Positions 52,853 through 62,285 of a stretch of DNA of 64,000 nucleotides are shown here, piece by piece. The position numbers and the translations under genes are program-made. Below the pieces are notes generated by a model. That model searched no databases. It saw nothing but the letters and a program-made list of their open reading frames with translations, and had not been told where the DNA came from. The stretch's first letter is position 1. The number at the start of each line of letters is the position of its first letter. This DNA comes from Elusimicrobiota bacterium (GTDB lineage: Bacteria > CG03 > SLGR01 > JAFGSA01). The DNA lies in the NCBI GenBank assembly GCA_016934855.1, contig JAFGSA010000053.1:20128-84127 (forward strand). Reading direction: 5' to 3'.

Positions 52853-54798
52853 TATCGATAAAAAACCTTTCCAAGACTTATCATCTGGGCGAAATACAGG
52901 TCGCTGCCCTGAAAAATATATCACTGCATATACGGGAGGGCGAATTTGTCGCTATCACAGGTCCGTCCGGCAGCGGCAAGTCGACTATGCTGCATATCCT
53001 CGGACTGCTTGATAAACCTGACGGCGGCTCATACAGGCTGGGCGGTACCGAGACTGCCGGGCTTACTGACGACCAGCTGGCAGCAGTCAGGAACGAACAG
53101 ATCGGTTTCGTGTTCCAGACGTTCAACCTGCTGCCCAGGCTGAGCGCTAAGGAAAACGTGGAGCTCCCGCTCATATATACACCCAACCTTAGGAATAGGG
53201 ATTTCAATTCATCCGAAAAGATCCTGGAAAGAGTAGGGCTTGCGAGAAGAAGCAGCCATAATCCCAATGAACTCTCGGGCGGGGAAAGACAAAGAGTCGC
53301 AATAGCAAGAGCATTGCTCAAGAATCCCGGATTGATACTTGCCGACGAGCCCACCGGAAACCTGGACAGCGTTACCACGGGGGAGATAATGCAGATATTC
53401 AAGGAGCTCAACGGGGAGGGGCACACCGTGGTAATGATAACACATGAGCCGGATCTCGCGGACAAAGCGGACAGGATAATAAAACTTACGGACGGAGAGA
53501 TAGTGGCAGATACCGGCGGTAAAAAAGGGGAGGACGATAGAGAGTATACAGACATTATCAGGATAAAAGCGCACGCTCTTAATATAACTCAGATGAAAAA
53601 TTATTTTATGCAGGCTGTAAAATCACTGCTCGCGAACAAGACCCGGTCGGTACTTTCCATCATGGGGGTGCTCATAGGAGTGACAGCCGTGATAGCGATG
53701 CTCGCACTGGGCGCCGGCGCGCGCGAAGACGTGAAACAGAGGCTTGCGCACCTGGGTTCCAACCTTCTCAGCGTGAGACCGAACAGGCGGGCAATGAGGA
53801 GCATAGCTGCCAATTCCGGGTTTGCGATAAGGCTGACAGCCGAAGACGGCGAAGCGGTCAAGAAGATACCCTTAACGGACAAGGTAAGTTCTACGGTAGA
53901 CGGGAGCGTGCAGGTGGTTTACGGTAATAAAAACAAGAACACTACCGTTATAGGGGCTGAGCCGGATTACGAATATATACAATCATACACACCGGTGGCG
54001 GGGAGGTTTTTTACGGAGAAAGAGATGATATCAAGGGAGAGGGTGGCTCTGCTGGGAAAATCGGTGAAAGATACGCTCTTCGAGAACGAATATCCCGTAG
54101 GAAAGTCTATTAAGATAAACAGGATAAGCTTCAAGGTCATAGGAGTGCTCCCGGAGAAAGGTTCTTCGGGCTGGCGGGACATGGATGACCAGATAATCAT
54201 ACCGCTTAATACGGCCATGTACCGCCTTTTCGGGAACAGATATGTAGATGACATAGAAGTGAAAGTGACGAAGGAAGAAGATATACCCATAGTGCAATCA
54301 CAGATACAGAAACTGATAGCCAGAAGGCAGAAACTCCCGGATGACAAGAAGGAGCTGATAGAGGTGCGCAACGCCGCGGAGATACAGGAGGCTGTATCTT
54401 CGACCGCCAAGACCTTCTCCTGGCTCCTGGGCTCGATAGCCTTCATAAGCCTTCTTGTCGGGGGAATAGGCATAATGAACATAATGCTCGTCTCGGTGAC
54501 CGAGAGGACCAGGGAGATAGGGATACGAAAGGCAATAGGGGCTAATAACCGGGACATTCTTTCCCAGTTCATCATCGAAACAGTAGCGATATGCGTGATA
54601 GGCGGGATCATGGGCATTATCCTGGGATCGCTGATAACCGCGGGGCTCTCGAGGTTTGCGGGCTGGAGCACTAAAATATCCTTCTTTTCGGTCTCGCTCG
54701 CTTTTGTCTTCTCGGCGCTGATCGGGCTCTTTTTCGGATTATGGCCGGCCAGAAAGGCTGCAAAACTCAATCCCATTGATGCGCTGCGGTACGAATGA
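52849..54798 (+). CDS. macB: MacB-like ABC transporter, fused ATPase and permease
   Basis: 649 residues, typical of MacB. The N-terminal ATPase has Walker A GPSGSGKST (38-46), signature LSGGERQRVA and Walker B LILADEPTGNLDS. The C-terminal part has one membrane helix, a large MacB_PCD periplasmic domain and three further helices (ending NPIDALRYE), the FtsX-like permease arrangement. The ATG overlaps the adaptor stop. It powers export of peptides, lipoproteins or antibiotics from the periplasm through TolC. Confidence 0.93.
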   Translation: MISIKNLSKTYHLGEIQVAALKNISLHIREGEFVAITGPSGSGKSTMLHILGLLDKPDGGSYRLGGTETAGLTDDQLAAVRNEQIGFVFQTFNLLPRLSAKENVELPLIYTPNLRNRDFNSSEKILERVGLARRSSHNPNELSGGERQRVAIARALLKNPGLILADEPTGNLDSVTTGEIMQIFKELNGEGHTVVMITHEPDLADKADRIIKLTDGEIVADTGGKKGEDDREYTDIIRIKAHALNITQMKNYFMQAVKSLLANKTRSVLSIMGVLIGVTAVIAMLALGAGAREDVKQRLAHLGSNLLSVRPNRRAMRSIAANSGFAIRLTAEDGEAVKKIPLTDKVSSTVDGSVQVVYGNKNKNTTVIGAEPDYEYIQSYTPVAGRFFTEKEMISRERVALLGKSVKDTLFENEYPVGKSIKINRISFKVIGVLPEKGSSGWRDMDDQIIIPLNTAMYRLFGNRYVDDIEVKVTKEEDIPIVQSQIQKLIARRQKLPDDKKELIEVRNAAEIQEAVSSTAKTFSWLLGSIAFISLLVGGIGIMNIMLVSVTERTREIGIRKAIGANNRDILSQFIIETVAICVIGGIMGIILGSLITAGLSRFAGWSTKISFFSVSLAFVFSALIGLFFGLWPARKAAKLNPIDALRYE

Positions 54799-54905
54799 TC
54801 ATGAAAAAATGCGCTGAAAAGCTAAAAAGAAAGACAAAAAAAGACAGAATCCCCCGGCCTAAGATAAAGGGAAGAGTAAAGCTGCCCGCAAATAGAAAGG
54901 GGTAA
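54795..54905 (+). CDS. Possible 36-residue basic peptide
   Basis: An ATG overlapping the macB stop (ATGA) opens a 36-codon frame ending TAA at 54903-54905. The product is about 40 percent Lys/Arg, with a Cys at position 6 and a proline-rich middle, and has no hydrophobic segment. Translational coupling to macB is the only support. It could be a chance ORF. Confidence 0.3.
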   Translation: MIMKKCAEKLKRKTKKDRIPRPKIKGRVKLPANRKG

Positions 54906-55023
54906 ACGCGTATCAGCCGCTCGGTCTGATATATATTCATAATAGGCATTTAACCGCCCGGATTTCAAGCGGTTTGTAAAAATCATACAATAAATATACA
55001 TTATATTCTATAAAGGAACAGGT

Positions 55024-55237
55024 ATGCGTATCCTGGTGATTGAAGATAACAGGAAATTAGCCGTGTTCTTTTTCGGGTGCCTCGGAGAAACGAACATTTC
55101 TCGACCGGATTTACATAGGGTACAGCATAACGCCGCTGGGCAGCGTTATAGGGCTTGTCTGGGCGCTGGCAGACGGCTTTATCGGCGGCCTGATATTCGC
55201 CTGGCTGGATAACAGGTTCGTTCCCGTCCATAAATAG
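55024..55237 (+). pseudogene. Fused gene fossils: response-regulator start and holin-like end
   Basis: The first 13 codons from ATG 55024 read MRILVIEDNRKLA, the start of an OmpR-type receiver, then lose all similarity. In another frame, about 55096-55237, codons read YIGYSITPLGSVIGL, then WALADGFIGGLIFAWL, ending at TAG 55235-55237. This resembles the C-terminus of small bacterial membrane proteins annotated as bacteriophage holin. That frame is closed by a TAG near the junction, so the full gene is gone. The simplest reading is a deletion that joined two genes and left remnants of each. Confidence 0.5.
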
Positions 55238-55332
55238 GACTCCTCCTTTCATTTTACACCGAAAATAGTAGAATATTCATTAATAAGGTTATTAAGTGAT
55301 CATGCATATAATGCATCGAACAGGAGGAATCC

Positions 55333-55557
55333 ATGGCCGAGACAAAAGAAGAGAAATTCAAACGGTTATCTGAAAAGAGAGTGAATGCGGCATTGGACAA
55401 GATACGGCTTATCGGAAATCTTGCCAGTTCCCAGTACGCATTCAGCGCCGAACAGATCCAGAGTATTTTCGATTCCATGCGTTCTTCAATAACTGAAGTC
55501 GAAGAGAAATTTCAGAATCTCCTCCGGAAGAGGATGAACCGGGCCGGGACGGAATAA
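55333..55557 (+). CDS. Small helical protein of unknown function
   Basis: 74 residues behind a strong GGAGG site. The protein is almost wholly helical and charged (EKRVNAALDKIRLIGNLAS, then a second helix from about 42). It belongs by appearance to a group of short conserved hypothetical proteins with the pattern KR-x-x-x-A-L-x-x-I-x-L-I-G-N-L. Function is not known. Confidence 0.65.
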   Translation: MAETKEEKFKRLSEKRVNAALDKIRLIGNLASSQYAFSAEQIQSIFDSMRSSITEVEEKFQNLLRKRMNRAGTE

Positions 55558-55586
55558 AAAACAATAAGATTTCAATTCTGCTTTAA

Positions 55587-55603
55587 ATGCGGTAGGACCG
55601 CAT
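55587..55603 (+). repeat. Hairpin before nhaD
   Basis: ATGCGGT-AGG-ACCGCAT is a perfect 7-bp stem with a 3-base loop, about 40 bases before the nhaD start. There is no T-run after it, so it may be a leader hairpin or an inefficient terminator. Confidence 0.35.
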
Positions 55604-55643
55604 AATATCGTATTATACCTTAAAGATGTAAAAAGAGGTGTAA

Positions 55644-56900
55644 ATGCCGTTCTTAATGCTGTGTATTTTTGCGGTAGGATATATCGCCATTGCCCTGGAA
55701 CAAAAGATAAGGATTAATAAAGCCGCTACCGCTATTCTGTTGGCGTTTATAAGCTGGGGGCTGGTATTTTTTCATTACTGGCACCACGATATACAGGTTT
55801 CCCTGCAGCTTAATAATCACCTCGCGGATATATCCCAGATATTATTCTTCCTGATCGGCGCAATGACGATCGTCGAGGTAATTGATTCATATCACGGGTT
55901 CAGAATACTGAAGCAATTCATCAAGGCGAAAAAAATGCGTAATTTGCTTTGGGAAGTATCTTTTCTTACGTTTTTCCTGTCATCGTTCCTGGACAACGTT
56001 ACAACCTCTATCATCATGATTGCCCTTATACATCAACTATTGCCTAAAAACGAAGACAGGCTGTATTTCGGCAGCATGGTCATTATTGCGGCAAATGCCG
56101 GAGGAGCATGGACCCCCATAGGGGATGTAACAACCACTATGTTATGGATAAAGGGATATGTATCATCCGGCAAAATCATAAAGCAATTGATCACGCCGAG
56201 TATTGTCAGTATGACGGTACCTCTGATATTCATATCTATGAAAATAGGAAATAAGCCGTTAAGCGAAGTATATCCCGAGAATCCGTATTTTATTAAAGGG
56301 ACCAACACGGTTTTGCCGGTTGGCGTATGCGCATTAATATCAGTCCCTGTTTTAAAAGCCGTTTTCGATATTCCTCCTTATCTGGGTGTTCTCATGGGAT
56401 TGAGCGTGTTATGGATTTATACAGATCTTACGCATAATAAGGAAAAGCAATTAAAGGTACCGCGTATATTAAAAAAAGTAGACTTCACAAGCATACTGTT
56501 TTTTATGGGGATATTATTGGCCGTTTCTGCACTGGAAACGATAGGGATTTTGTCCGGCATTTCCAGGCAATTATTCGATCTTATAAAGAATAATGATATC
56601 GTTGCAGCAGTATTAGGTATAATATCTTCAATTGTCGATAATGTCCCGCTGACGGCAGCCGCTATGGGCATGTATGATATCCATATCTACCCCAGGGACT
56701 CGCATATCTGGGAACTCATAGCCTATAGCGTCGGTACGGGGGGGAGTCTGCTTATTATCGGCTCCGCGGCGGGAGTCGTTATCATGGGTATGGAAAAGAT
56801 GGATTTCGGATGGTATCTGAAGAAAATCAGTCTTATCGCTTTTATCGGCTATCTCGCAGGTATTTCCGCTCTGCTTTTATTGAATACAATAATATTCTGA
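55644..56900 (+). CDS. nhaD: NhaD-type sodium:proton antiporter
   Basis: 418 residues, the normal length, with about 12 membrane segments. Diagnostic regions are SSFLDNVTTSIIMIAL (residues ~112-127, with the Asp-Asn core), NAGGAWTPIGDVTTTMLW (~151-168) and SIVDNVPLTAAAMGMY near residue 335. It exchanges Na+ (or Li+) for protons across the inner membrane. AGAGGTG precedes the ATG. Codon use is more A/T-rich than upstream genes, as in the arsenic region that follows. Confidence 0.93.
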   Translation: MPFLMLCIFAVGYIAIALEQKIRINKAATAILLAFISWGLVFFHYWHHDIQVSLQLNNHLADISQILFFLIGAMTIVEVIDSYHGFRILKQFIKAKKMRNLLWEVSFLTFFLSSFLDNVTTSIIMIALIHQLLPKNEDRLYFGSMVIIAANAGGAWTPIGDVTTTMLWIKGYVSSGKIIKQLITPSIVSMTVPLIFISMKIGNKPLSEVYPENPYFIKGTNTVLPVGVCALISVPVLKAVFDIPPYLGVLMGLSVLWIYTDLTHNKEKQLKVPRILKKVDFTSILFFMGILLAVSALETIGILSGISRQLFDLIKNNDIVAAVLGIISSIVDNVPLTAAAMGMYDIHIYPRDSHIWELIAYSVGTGGSLLIIGSAAGVVIMGMEKMDFGWYLKKISLIAFIGYLAGISALLLLNTIIF

Positions 56901-56902
56901 AA

Positions 56903-56997
56903 CAGACAGCCCGGGTTCGGCTTCCAGCCGAATCCCTCTGCTCAAGCCGTTTCAGTGCTCGGACTTAAGCCCTCATAAGTTCTTCATATTCCTGCGC
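56903..56997 (+). repeat. Structured repeat, left copy (ars island border)
   Basis: A 95-base unit just after the nhaD stop. It is about four-fifths identical to 62190-62283 in the same orientation. It contains a strong hairpin GGGTTCGGCT/AGCCGAATCCC, a stem AAGCCG/CGGaCTT with loop TTTCAGTGCT, and ACTTA/TAAGT. Differences from the other copy preserve pairing in the first two stems. Confidence 0.75.
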
Positions 56998-57091
56998 TCT
57001 GCACTAGCATTTACCCGGGAATGCATCAATTAATATATTACAAAATAGATATATAATGAGGTGGTAATAACGACAATATAGGTACTTATTA

Positions 57092-57121
57092 TTGACTATA
57101 CGTATTACTATATGGTAATAT
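57092..57121 (+). promoter_or_regulatory. Promoter of the arsenic operon with ArsR-type operator
   Basis: TTGACT (57092-57097) and TAATAT (57116-57121) are 18 bases apart. Inside the promoter, TATTAC-N6-GTAATA (57103-57120) is a perfect inverted repeat overlapping the -10 box. ArsR repressors bind AT-rich inverted repeats in this position and leave when As(III) binds. Confidence 0.6.
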
Positions 57122-57146
57122 AAAAATTGAAAGAGAGGCCGATTAT

Positions 57147-57482
57147 ATGAACAAAACAATAAAAATTCTTGATGCATTATCGGATGAAACAAGAATGAGA
57201 ATATTTCTACTTCTTATTAATGGAAATTTATGCGTATGCGAATTGGTCAATATTCTTGATATGAAACAGGCCAGGATATCAAGAATTATGAAAAAACTCA
57301 CTGATTCAGGACTAACAGAAAGCAAAAGAGTAGGCAAGTGGATCATTTATTCTGTCCGGCCGGAAACTCTGAAAATGGGTATTGTGCGGGGATTACTCGA
57401 TGACATAAAGATATCAGCAGAAGACTTGCGGCGATTAAAAAATTGCAAGACCGAAGGCATAAGGGAAGGATGCTGTAAATAA
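57147..57482 (+). CDS. arsR: ArsR family arsenic-responsive repressor
   Basis: 111 residues with a winged helix. The metal motif LCVCEL at residues 28-33 gives C29 and C31, the As(III)-binding cysteines of classical ArsR. C100, C109 and C110 near the C-terminus could supply a third ligand. Recognition helix: QARISRIMKKL. It heads an operon of arsenic genes, and its promoter carries a symmetric operator. It should repress in the absence of As(III). Confidence 0.92.
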   Translation: MNKTIKILDALSDETRMRIFLLLINGNLCVCELVNILDMKQARISRIMKKLTDSGLTESKRVGKWIIYSVRPETLKMGIVRGLLDDIKISAEDLRRLKNCKTEGIREGCCK

Positions 57483-57485
57483 ACA

Positions 57486-58658
57486 ATGAAAGACAAAATG
57501 AAATTTATTGTAATATTGACAATATTCTTGATCGCTTATTATGCGCCATTTGAAGCATTAAAACTATCAGGCCCCGTTTTAGAAGCTCTTATGATGCTTC
57601 AGGAATATGCCCGACAGCATGTTCTGTTGTGTCTTGTTCCCGCTTTTTTTATAGCAGGGGCAATTTCAAATTTTGTGAGTCAGCAATCGGTTATCAGGTA
57701 CTTCGGTGTAAAAGCCAATAAGGTAATATCTTACAGCGTGGCTTCGGTTTCGGGAACCATTTTAGCGGTATGCTCGTGTACTGTTCTTCCTCTTTTTGCG
57801 GGAATATATTCAAGAGGTGCGGGAATAGGCCCGGCAACAGCATTTTTATATTCCGGGCCGGCCATTAATGTACTTGCGATTATTCTGACGGCAAGAGTTC
57901 TTGGTCTAAAGCTTGGCATAGCAAGAGCGGCTGGAGCAGTAATATTTTCGGTCGCGATAGGTTTATCCATGCATTTCATATTTTATAAGGAAGAAAAGAA
58001 CAGAGTAATTGCTGGTGATCTGAGTATGGGGGCAACGGACGAAAAGGATAAACCGCTCTGGCTAACGGCGTTATATTTCGGAATAATGGTAGCTATACTC
58101 GTCTTTGCCAATTGGAGTAAAGATGAAAGCATCAGAATATGGCAGATTTTATATAATGTTAAATGGTTCATAACCGGAGCCTTTCTGCTTATGTTGTCTG
58201 GGATACTTTATAAATGGTTTAAGAAGGATGAGCTCAAATCATGGACGGAATCTACGTGGGGTTTTGCAAAACAGATACTTCCGCTTTTATTTGGAGGTGT
58301 TCTTATCGCAGGGTTTCTTCTCGGTCGTCCCGGTCATCAGGCAATAATCCCGGAGGCCTGGATACAGCATCTTGTCGGCGGCAACAGTCTGCGAGCTAAT
58401 CTTTTTGCGTCTGTTTCAGGCGCATTAATGTATTTTGCTACGTTGACAGAAGTACCCATACTTCAAGGCTTAGTAGGTGCAGGAATGGGAAAAGGCCCGG
58501 CTCTTGCATTACTTTTAGCGGGCCCTGCGCTCAGTCTTCCCAATATGCTTGTAATAAAAAGCATAATCGGAACAAAAATGACGCTTGTATATATTCTGCT
58601 TGTAGTGATAATGGCTACTGTCAGCGGAATATTTTACGGGGGATTAACGAATATATAA
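57486..58658 (+). CDS. ArsP-like permease (DUF318 family)
   Basis: 390 residues with about ten membrane segments. The hallmark AVCSCTVLPLFAGIYSRGAG (from residue 94; C96, C98) and SGPAINVLAI place it in the permease family with ArsP and the SO_0444-type exporters. The motif is repeated as GPALSLPNMLVI near the C-terminus. ArsP exports trivalent organoarsenicals such as methylarsenite, which fits the arsM gene that follows 15 bases later. Copper/zinc export is the alternative for the wider family. Confidence 0.85.
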   Translation: MKDKMKFIVILTIFLIAYYAPFEALKLSGPVLEALMMLQEYARQHVLLCLVPAFFIAGAISNFVSQQSVIRYFGVKANKVISYSVASVSGTILAVCSCTVLPLFAGIYSRGAGIGPATAFLYSGPAINVLAIILTARVLGLKLGIARAAGAVIFSVAIGLSMHFIFYKEEKNRVIAGDLSMGATDEKDKPLWLTALYFGIMVAILVFANWSKDESIRIWQILYNVKWFITGAFLLMLSGILYKWFKKDELKSWTESTWGFAKQILPLLFGGVLIAGFLLGRPGHQAIIPEAWIQHLVGGNSLRANLFASVSGALMYFATLTEVPILQGLVGAGMGKGPALALLLAGPALSLPNMLVIKSIIGTKMTLVYILLVVIMATVSGIFYGGLTNI

Positions 58659-58673
58659 AAAAGGCGGTTAAAT

Positions 58674-59489
58674 ATGGATATACGGAACAAGGTAAAAAAG
58701 GCATACGGCAATATTGCGAAAACCGAAAGTTCGTGCTGTTCGTCACCTTCCTGTTGCGGGAGTTCTAATTCGGCTCAGGATATAAGCAGATCAGTAGGAT
58801 ATTCAGATGAGGAAATGGCTAAAGTACCGGAAGGCGCAAACTTGGGCCTCGGCTGCGGCAATCCGGTGGCGATAGCATCATTAAAAGAAGGCGATACTGT
58901 GCTGGATCTGGGAAGCGGAGCCGGATTTGACGCTTTTCTAGCTTCTGCTAAAGTTGGCGATACCGGTCATGTGATCGGAGTAGATATGACAGAGGAGATG
59001 ATCAAGAAAGCCCGCATGAACGCAGAAAAAGGAAATTATGAAAATGTGGAATTCCGCTTGGGCGAGATTGAAAATCTCCCTGTTGAGGATAATTCGATTA
59101 ACGTAATAATATCCAACTGTGTTATAAATCTTTCACCTGACAAAGAAAGAGTCTTCCGGGAGTCTTTCAGGGTGCTCAAACATGAAGGGAAAATATTTGT
59201 TTCCGATATTGTCCTTGTGAATCCGCTCCCGAAAGTAATAATGGATTCTCTGGAAGCCTATGTCGGCTGTGTCTCCGGAGCAAGCATGAAAGATGAATAC
59301 CTGGCTTATATCAAAGCTGCCGGTTTTCGGAATATAGAAGTAGTCAGTGAGACAGTCTTTTCAATTAAGACCATGCTTAATGATATAACAGCAAAAGCCG
59401 TTATGAGCAATCCTGAGATTAAAGAGTCGGATATGAGCAACATTGAAAAATCAGTAGTAAGCATTAAAGTTAAAGCTGATAAGAAATAA
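58674..59489 (+). CDS. arsM: Arsenite S-adenosylmethionine methyltransferase
   Basis: 271 residues. SAM motif I is [11 protein letters not shown] (76-86). The three catalytic cysteines of ArsM are at C61, C149 ([11 protein letters not shown]) and C199 (YVGCVSGA). Extra vicinal pairs C21/C22 and C27/C28 in [13 protein letters not shown] near the N-terminus may help capture As(III), as in several ArsM proteins. It methylates As(III) to mono- and dimethyl forms, which the adjacent ArsP-like permease could export. Confidence 0.95.
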   Translation: MDIRNKVKKAYGNIAKTESSCCSSPSCCGSSNSAQDISRSVGYSDEEMAKVPEGANLGLGCGNPVAIASLKEGDTVLDLGSGAGFDAFLASAKVGDTGHVIGVDMTEEMIKKARMNAEKGNYENVEFRLGEIENLPVEDNSINVIISNCVINLSPDKERVFRESFRVLKHEGKIFVSDIVLVNPLPKVIMDSLEAYVGCVSGASMKDEYLAYIKAAGFRNIEVVSETVFSIKTMLNDITAKAVMSNPEIKESDMSNIEKSVVSIKVKADKK

Positions 59490-59498
59490 GGAGGCAGT

Positions 59499-59729
59499 GT
59501 GAAAATAGAAATACTTGGAACAGGATGTCCTAAATGCAAAAGACTTACTCAAAATGCAGAAGAAGCGGTTAAAGAACTTGGTATTGATGCTGAAATTGTC
59601 AAGGTGACAAAAATAAAAGAGATAATGAATTACGGTGTAATGATGACTCCCGCACTTGCAGTAGATGGAGACGTTAAAGCATCCGGCAAAGTATTGAGTA
59701 AGGATGAAATAAAAAATATTATCTCATGA
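59499..59729 (+). CDS. Small redox-active disulfide protein (thioredoxin fold)
   Basis: 76 residues from GTG, with GGAGG upstream. The active site is GTGCPKC (C10, C13), followed by the thioredoxin-fold pattern and a cis-Pro in MMTPALAVDG. It matches the TM0996/MTH895-type glutaredoxin-like proteins, which often pair with ArsP-type permeases. It probably supplies thiols to ArsM or reduces arsenic intermediates. Its stop overlaps the next start by 4 bases. Confidence 0.88.
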   Translation: MKIEILGTGCPKCKRLTQNAEEAVKELGIDAEIVKVTKIKEIMNYGVMMTPALAVDGDVKASGKVLSKDEIKNIIS

Positions 59730-60208
59730 GCAAAAAACTAAAAATAAGCTTAATAACCATTTTATTTGTCGCTGGCATTAGTTTCAGCGCGGGCAGACTG
59801 CCTAAAAAAGGATTAAATTCAATAGATGCAGTTCAGAAAACAGAAAAGCAGGATATAGATACGAGGAATGCAAACGAAATAATAAAAAGTACGGCAGCGG
59901 TAATCTCGGAAACAGATAAAAAAGAAATTATAGTTACTTTCGTAGAACTTGGTTCTGTAAGATGCATCCCGTGCAAGATGATGCAGCCTGTAATGGACGA
60001 AATCGAAAAGGAATATGCGGAACAGGTAAAAGTGGTTTTTCATGATGTCTGGACTCCTGAAGGACAACCGTATGCTGAAAATTTCGGGATACAGGGTATT
60101 CCTACTCAGATATTCTTAGATAAAGAGGGTAAGGAATTTCACAGACATACCGGTTATTATCCAAAGGAAGAAATAATAAAAGTCCTTAAAAATCAGGGAG
60201 TTGAATGA
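59726..60208 (+). CDS. Membrane-anchored or exported thioredoxin
   Basis: 160 residues. A hydrophobic N-terminus (about 6-22) acts as a signal or anchor, placing the thioredoxin domain outside. The active site is VRCIPCK (C80, C83), with cis-Pro in GIPTQIFLD. CxPC with Ile-Pro resembles TlpA/DsbE-type reductants fed by CcdA. The ATG overlaps the upstream stop, and the stop overlaps the ccdA start, so the three are tightly coupled. Confidence 0.88.
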   Translation: MSKKLKISLITILFVAGISFSAGRLPKKGLNSIDAVQKTEKQDIDTRNANEIIKSTAAVISETDKKEIIVTFVELGSVRCIPCKMMQPVMDEIEKEYAEQVKVVFHDVWTPEGQPYAENFGIQGIPTQIFLDKEGKEFHRHTGYYPKEEIIKVLKNQGVE

Positions 60209-60906
60209 TAAGGGAACTGTTTGATCTTCTTTATAAATCATTATATGCTGCTCCGTTAATTGCGTTACTTGGTTCTTTTGTTTGGGGAATTCTAAGCATA
60301 TTACTCAGCCCCTGTCATCTTGCCAGCATCCCTCTTATCATCGGATTTATTGATGAACAGGGAAAGATTTCCACAAAAAGAGCTTTCTGGATCTCATTAT
60401 TATTCTCGAACGGGATACTCGTTACAATAGGACTTATAGGAGTAATTACAGGACTGTTAGGAAGAATGCTCGGGGATATAGGCAGGTTCGGGAATTATTT
60501 TGTAGCTGTTATCTTTCTTATAATAGGCCTGCATCTGCTTGAAATTATACAGTTACCATTTCTGGGTTCCGCGAAACAGCCAGGCATGAAAAAGAAAGGA
60601 TTTCTTGCAGCCTTCTTGATCGGACTGATCTTTGGCATAGCATCAGGCCCCTGTACATTTGCTTATATGGCTCCCATGCTCGGTGTGGTATTTTCTGTCG
60701 CATCAAAGAATATTATCTTTGCAGTGTCTCTTGTCCTTGCTTATGCTGTAGGCCATTGCTCGGTAATCGTGTTTGCCGGAACTTTCACTGAAATAGTACA
60801 GAAATATCTCAACTGGAGCGAAAGATCAAAAGGTACTGTGATATTAAAAAAGGTCTGCGGAATATTAGTTATTCTGGCTGGAATATATATGTTTTTTAAC
60901 AAATAG
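60205..60906 (+). CDS. ccdA: CcdA-like membrane thiol transporter
   Basis: 233 residues with six membrane segments. The paired reactive cysteines lie in SPCHLASIP (about residue 33) and [10 protein letters not shown] (about residue 150), the CcdA/DsbD-beta pattern. It carries electrons from cytoplasmic thioredoxin to periplasmic thiol proteins, here probably the exported thioredoxin upstream. Confidence 0.92.
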   Translation: MIRELFDLLYKSLYAAPLIALLGSFVWGILSILLSPCHLASIPLIIGFIDEQGKISTKRAFWISLLFSNGILVTIGLIGVITGLLGRMLGDIGRFGNYFVAVIFLIIGLHLLEIIQLPFLGSAKQPGMKKKGFLAAFLIGLIFGIASGPCTFAYMAPMLGVVFSVASKNIIFAVSLVLAYAVGHCSVIVFAGTFTEIVQKYLNWSERSKGTVILKKVCGILVILAGIYMFFNK

Positions 60907-60917
60907 AGGAGAACGAT

Positions 60918-62084
60918 ATGGAGAAAAGCGGAAGAGGAATAAGTTTTTTTGAAAGGTATCTTACAGTCTGGGTACTGCTCTGTATCGCTGGCGGTATAGT
61001 GCTGGGGAAAATACTGCCGGGTATGGCGAAAGCCCTAGACGGCATGGCAATATATATAGGTGAAGCGCCTGTTATCTCTATTCCTATCGCAGTATGTCTT
61101 TTCTTCATGATGTACCCAATTATGGTAAAAATTGATTTCGCGGAAGTTATCCAGGCAGGAAAGACACCTAAACCCGTAATGCTGACACTTTTAGCTAACT
61201 GGGCAATAAAACCGTTTACCATGTATGCAATTTCAATATTCTTTCTGGGGTATCTATTTAAAAATTTTATCGGTACAGACGCTGCAGATATAGTAAAACT
61301 GCCGCCTGGTGCAGCAAATTGGATGGTGGGATCGATACATGGCGCAGGAACAGTTGTAATGCATAACGGCATTAAAATGCTGGAAATACCTTTATGGAGA
61401 AGTTATCTGGCTGGATGTATATTACTGGGTATAGCTCCCTGTACTGCGATGGTCCTTTTATGGGGATATCTTGCCAAAGGCAATGACGGGCATACTCTGG
61501 TAATGGTAGCTATTAATTCGCTGACGATGTTACTGCTTTACGGTTTACTGGGGGGTTTTCTTCTCGGGGTCGGAAGACTCCCTGTGCCATGGCAGGCATT
61601 GCTATTATCGATAGCAATATATGTTGCTTTGCCGCTGATTGCCGGATATTTTTCAAGAAAGATGATCATAAAATCAAAAGGTGAAGACTGGTTCAAAGAG
61701 AAATTTCTGCATCTGTTAACGCCTGTATCCATAACTGCTTTATTGATAACATTGGTGCTTTTGTTCTCATTTAAAGGAGATATTATCCTTTCAAAGCCAT
61801 TGACGATATTATGGATAGCGATTCCGCTTTTTCTACAGACTAATCTTATATTCTGGCTCACATACGTATCGGCTAGAATACTGAAATTCAACTATGAAGA
61901 TGCTGCGCCTTCTGCTATGATAGGGGCAAGCAATCATTTTGAGGTTGCTATTGCCACTTCAACAATGCTGTTCGGCCTTTCTTCCGGAGCGTCGCTTGCT
62001 ACGGTAGTAGGTGTTCTAATAGAAGTCCCTGTTATGTTGATGTTGGTGAGGATCTGTGTAAATACAAAAAGCTGGTTTTCCTGA
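60918..62084 (+). CDS. acr3: ACR3 family arsenite efflux transporter
   Basis: 388 residues with ten membrane segments. The essential cysteine lies in [18 protein letters not shown] (about residue 178). Other ACR3 regions are [11 protein letters not shown] and [12 protein letters not shown] near the C-terminus. It expels As(III) using the proton gradient. GAGGAG precedes the ATG. It is the last gene of the arsenic operon. Confidence 0.95.
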   Translation: MEKSGRGISFFERYLTVWVLLCIAGGIVLGKILPGMAKALDGMAIYIGEAPVISIPIAVCLFFMMYPIMVKIDFAEVIQAGKTPKPVMLTLLANWAIKPFTMYAISIFFLGYLFKNFIGTDAADIVKLPPGAANWMVGSIHGAGTVVMHNGIKMLEIPLWRSYLAGCILLGIAPCTAMVLLWGYLAKGNDGHTLVMVAINSLTMLLLYGLLGGFLLGVGRLPVPWQALLLSIAIYVALPLIAGYFSRKMIIKSKGEDWFKEKFLHLLTPVSITALLITLVLLFSFKGDIILSKPLTILWIAIPLFLQTNLIFWLTYVSARILKFNYEDAAPSAMIGASNHFEVAIATSTMLFGLSSGASLATVVGVLIEVPVMLMLVRICVNTKSWFS

Positions 62085-62189
62085 ATTATTACCGCGGCAA
62101 TCGCAGTACCTGAAGGTAGACATTAAACTCGTCCGGCTTCAACCACTGTCGTGTTTTTCACTGCGAACTTGATTGTGTGCCTTCCTTGG

Positions 62190-62283
62190 CAGACAGCTCG
62201 GGTTCGACCTTCGGTCGAATCCTTCCGCCCAAGCTGTTTCAGTGCTCAGACTTCAACCCTGATAGGTCTTCCGTATCCTGCGC
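62190..62283 (+). repeat. Structured repeat, right copy (ars island border)
   Basis: A 94-base unit in the same orientation as 56903-56997. The stems read GGTTCGACC/GGTCGAATCC and AAGCTG/CAGaCTT, each changed on both sides relative to the left copy. The loop TTTCAGTGCT is unchanged. Confidence 0.75.
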
Positions 62284-62285
62284 AT

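Noticed and set aside
55024..55212. An intact response regulator beginning MRILVIEDN
   Set aside because: Similarity stops after 13 codons, no phospho-acceptor Asp follows, and the next stretch matches another protein in a different frame.
62199..62222. tRNA T-arm-like sequence GGTTCGA...TCGAATCC
   Set aside because: There is no acceptor stem, anticodon arm or CCA end around it, and the same stem recurs with paired changes at 56912-56936, so it is a repeat hairpin.
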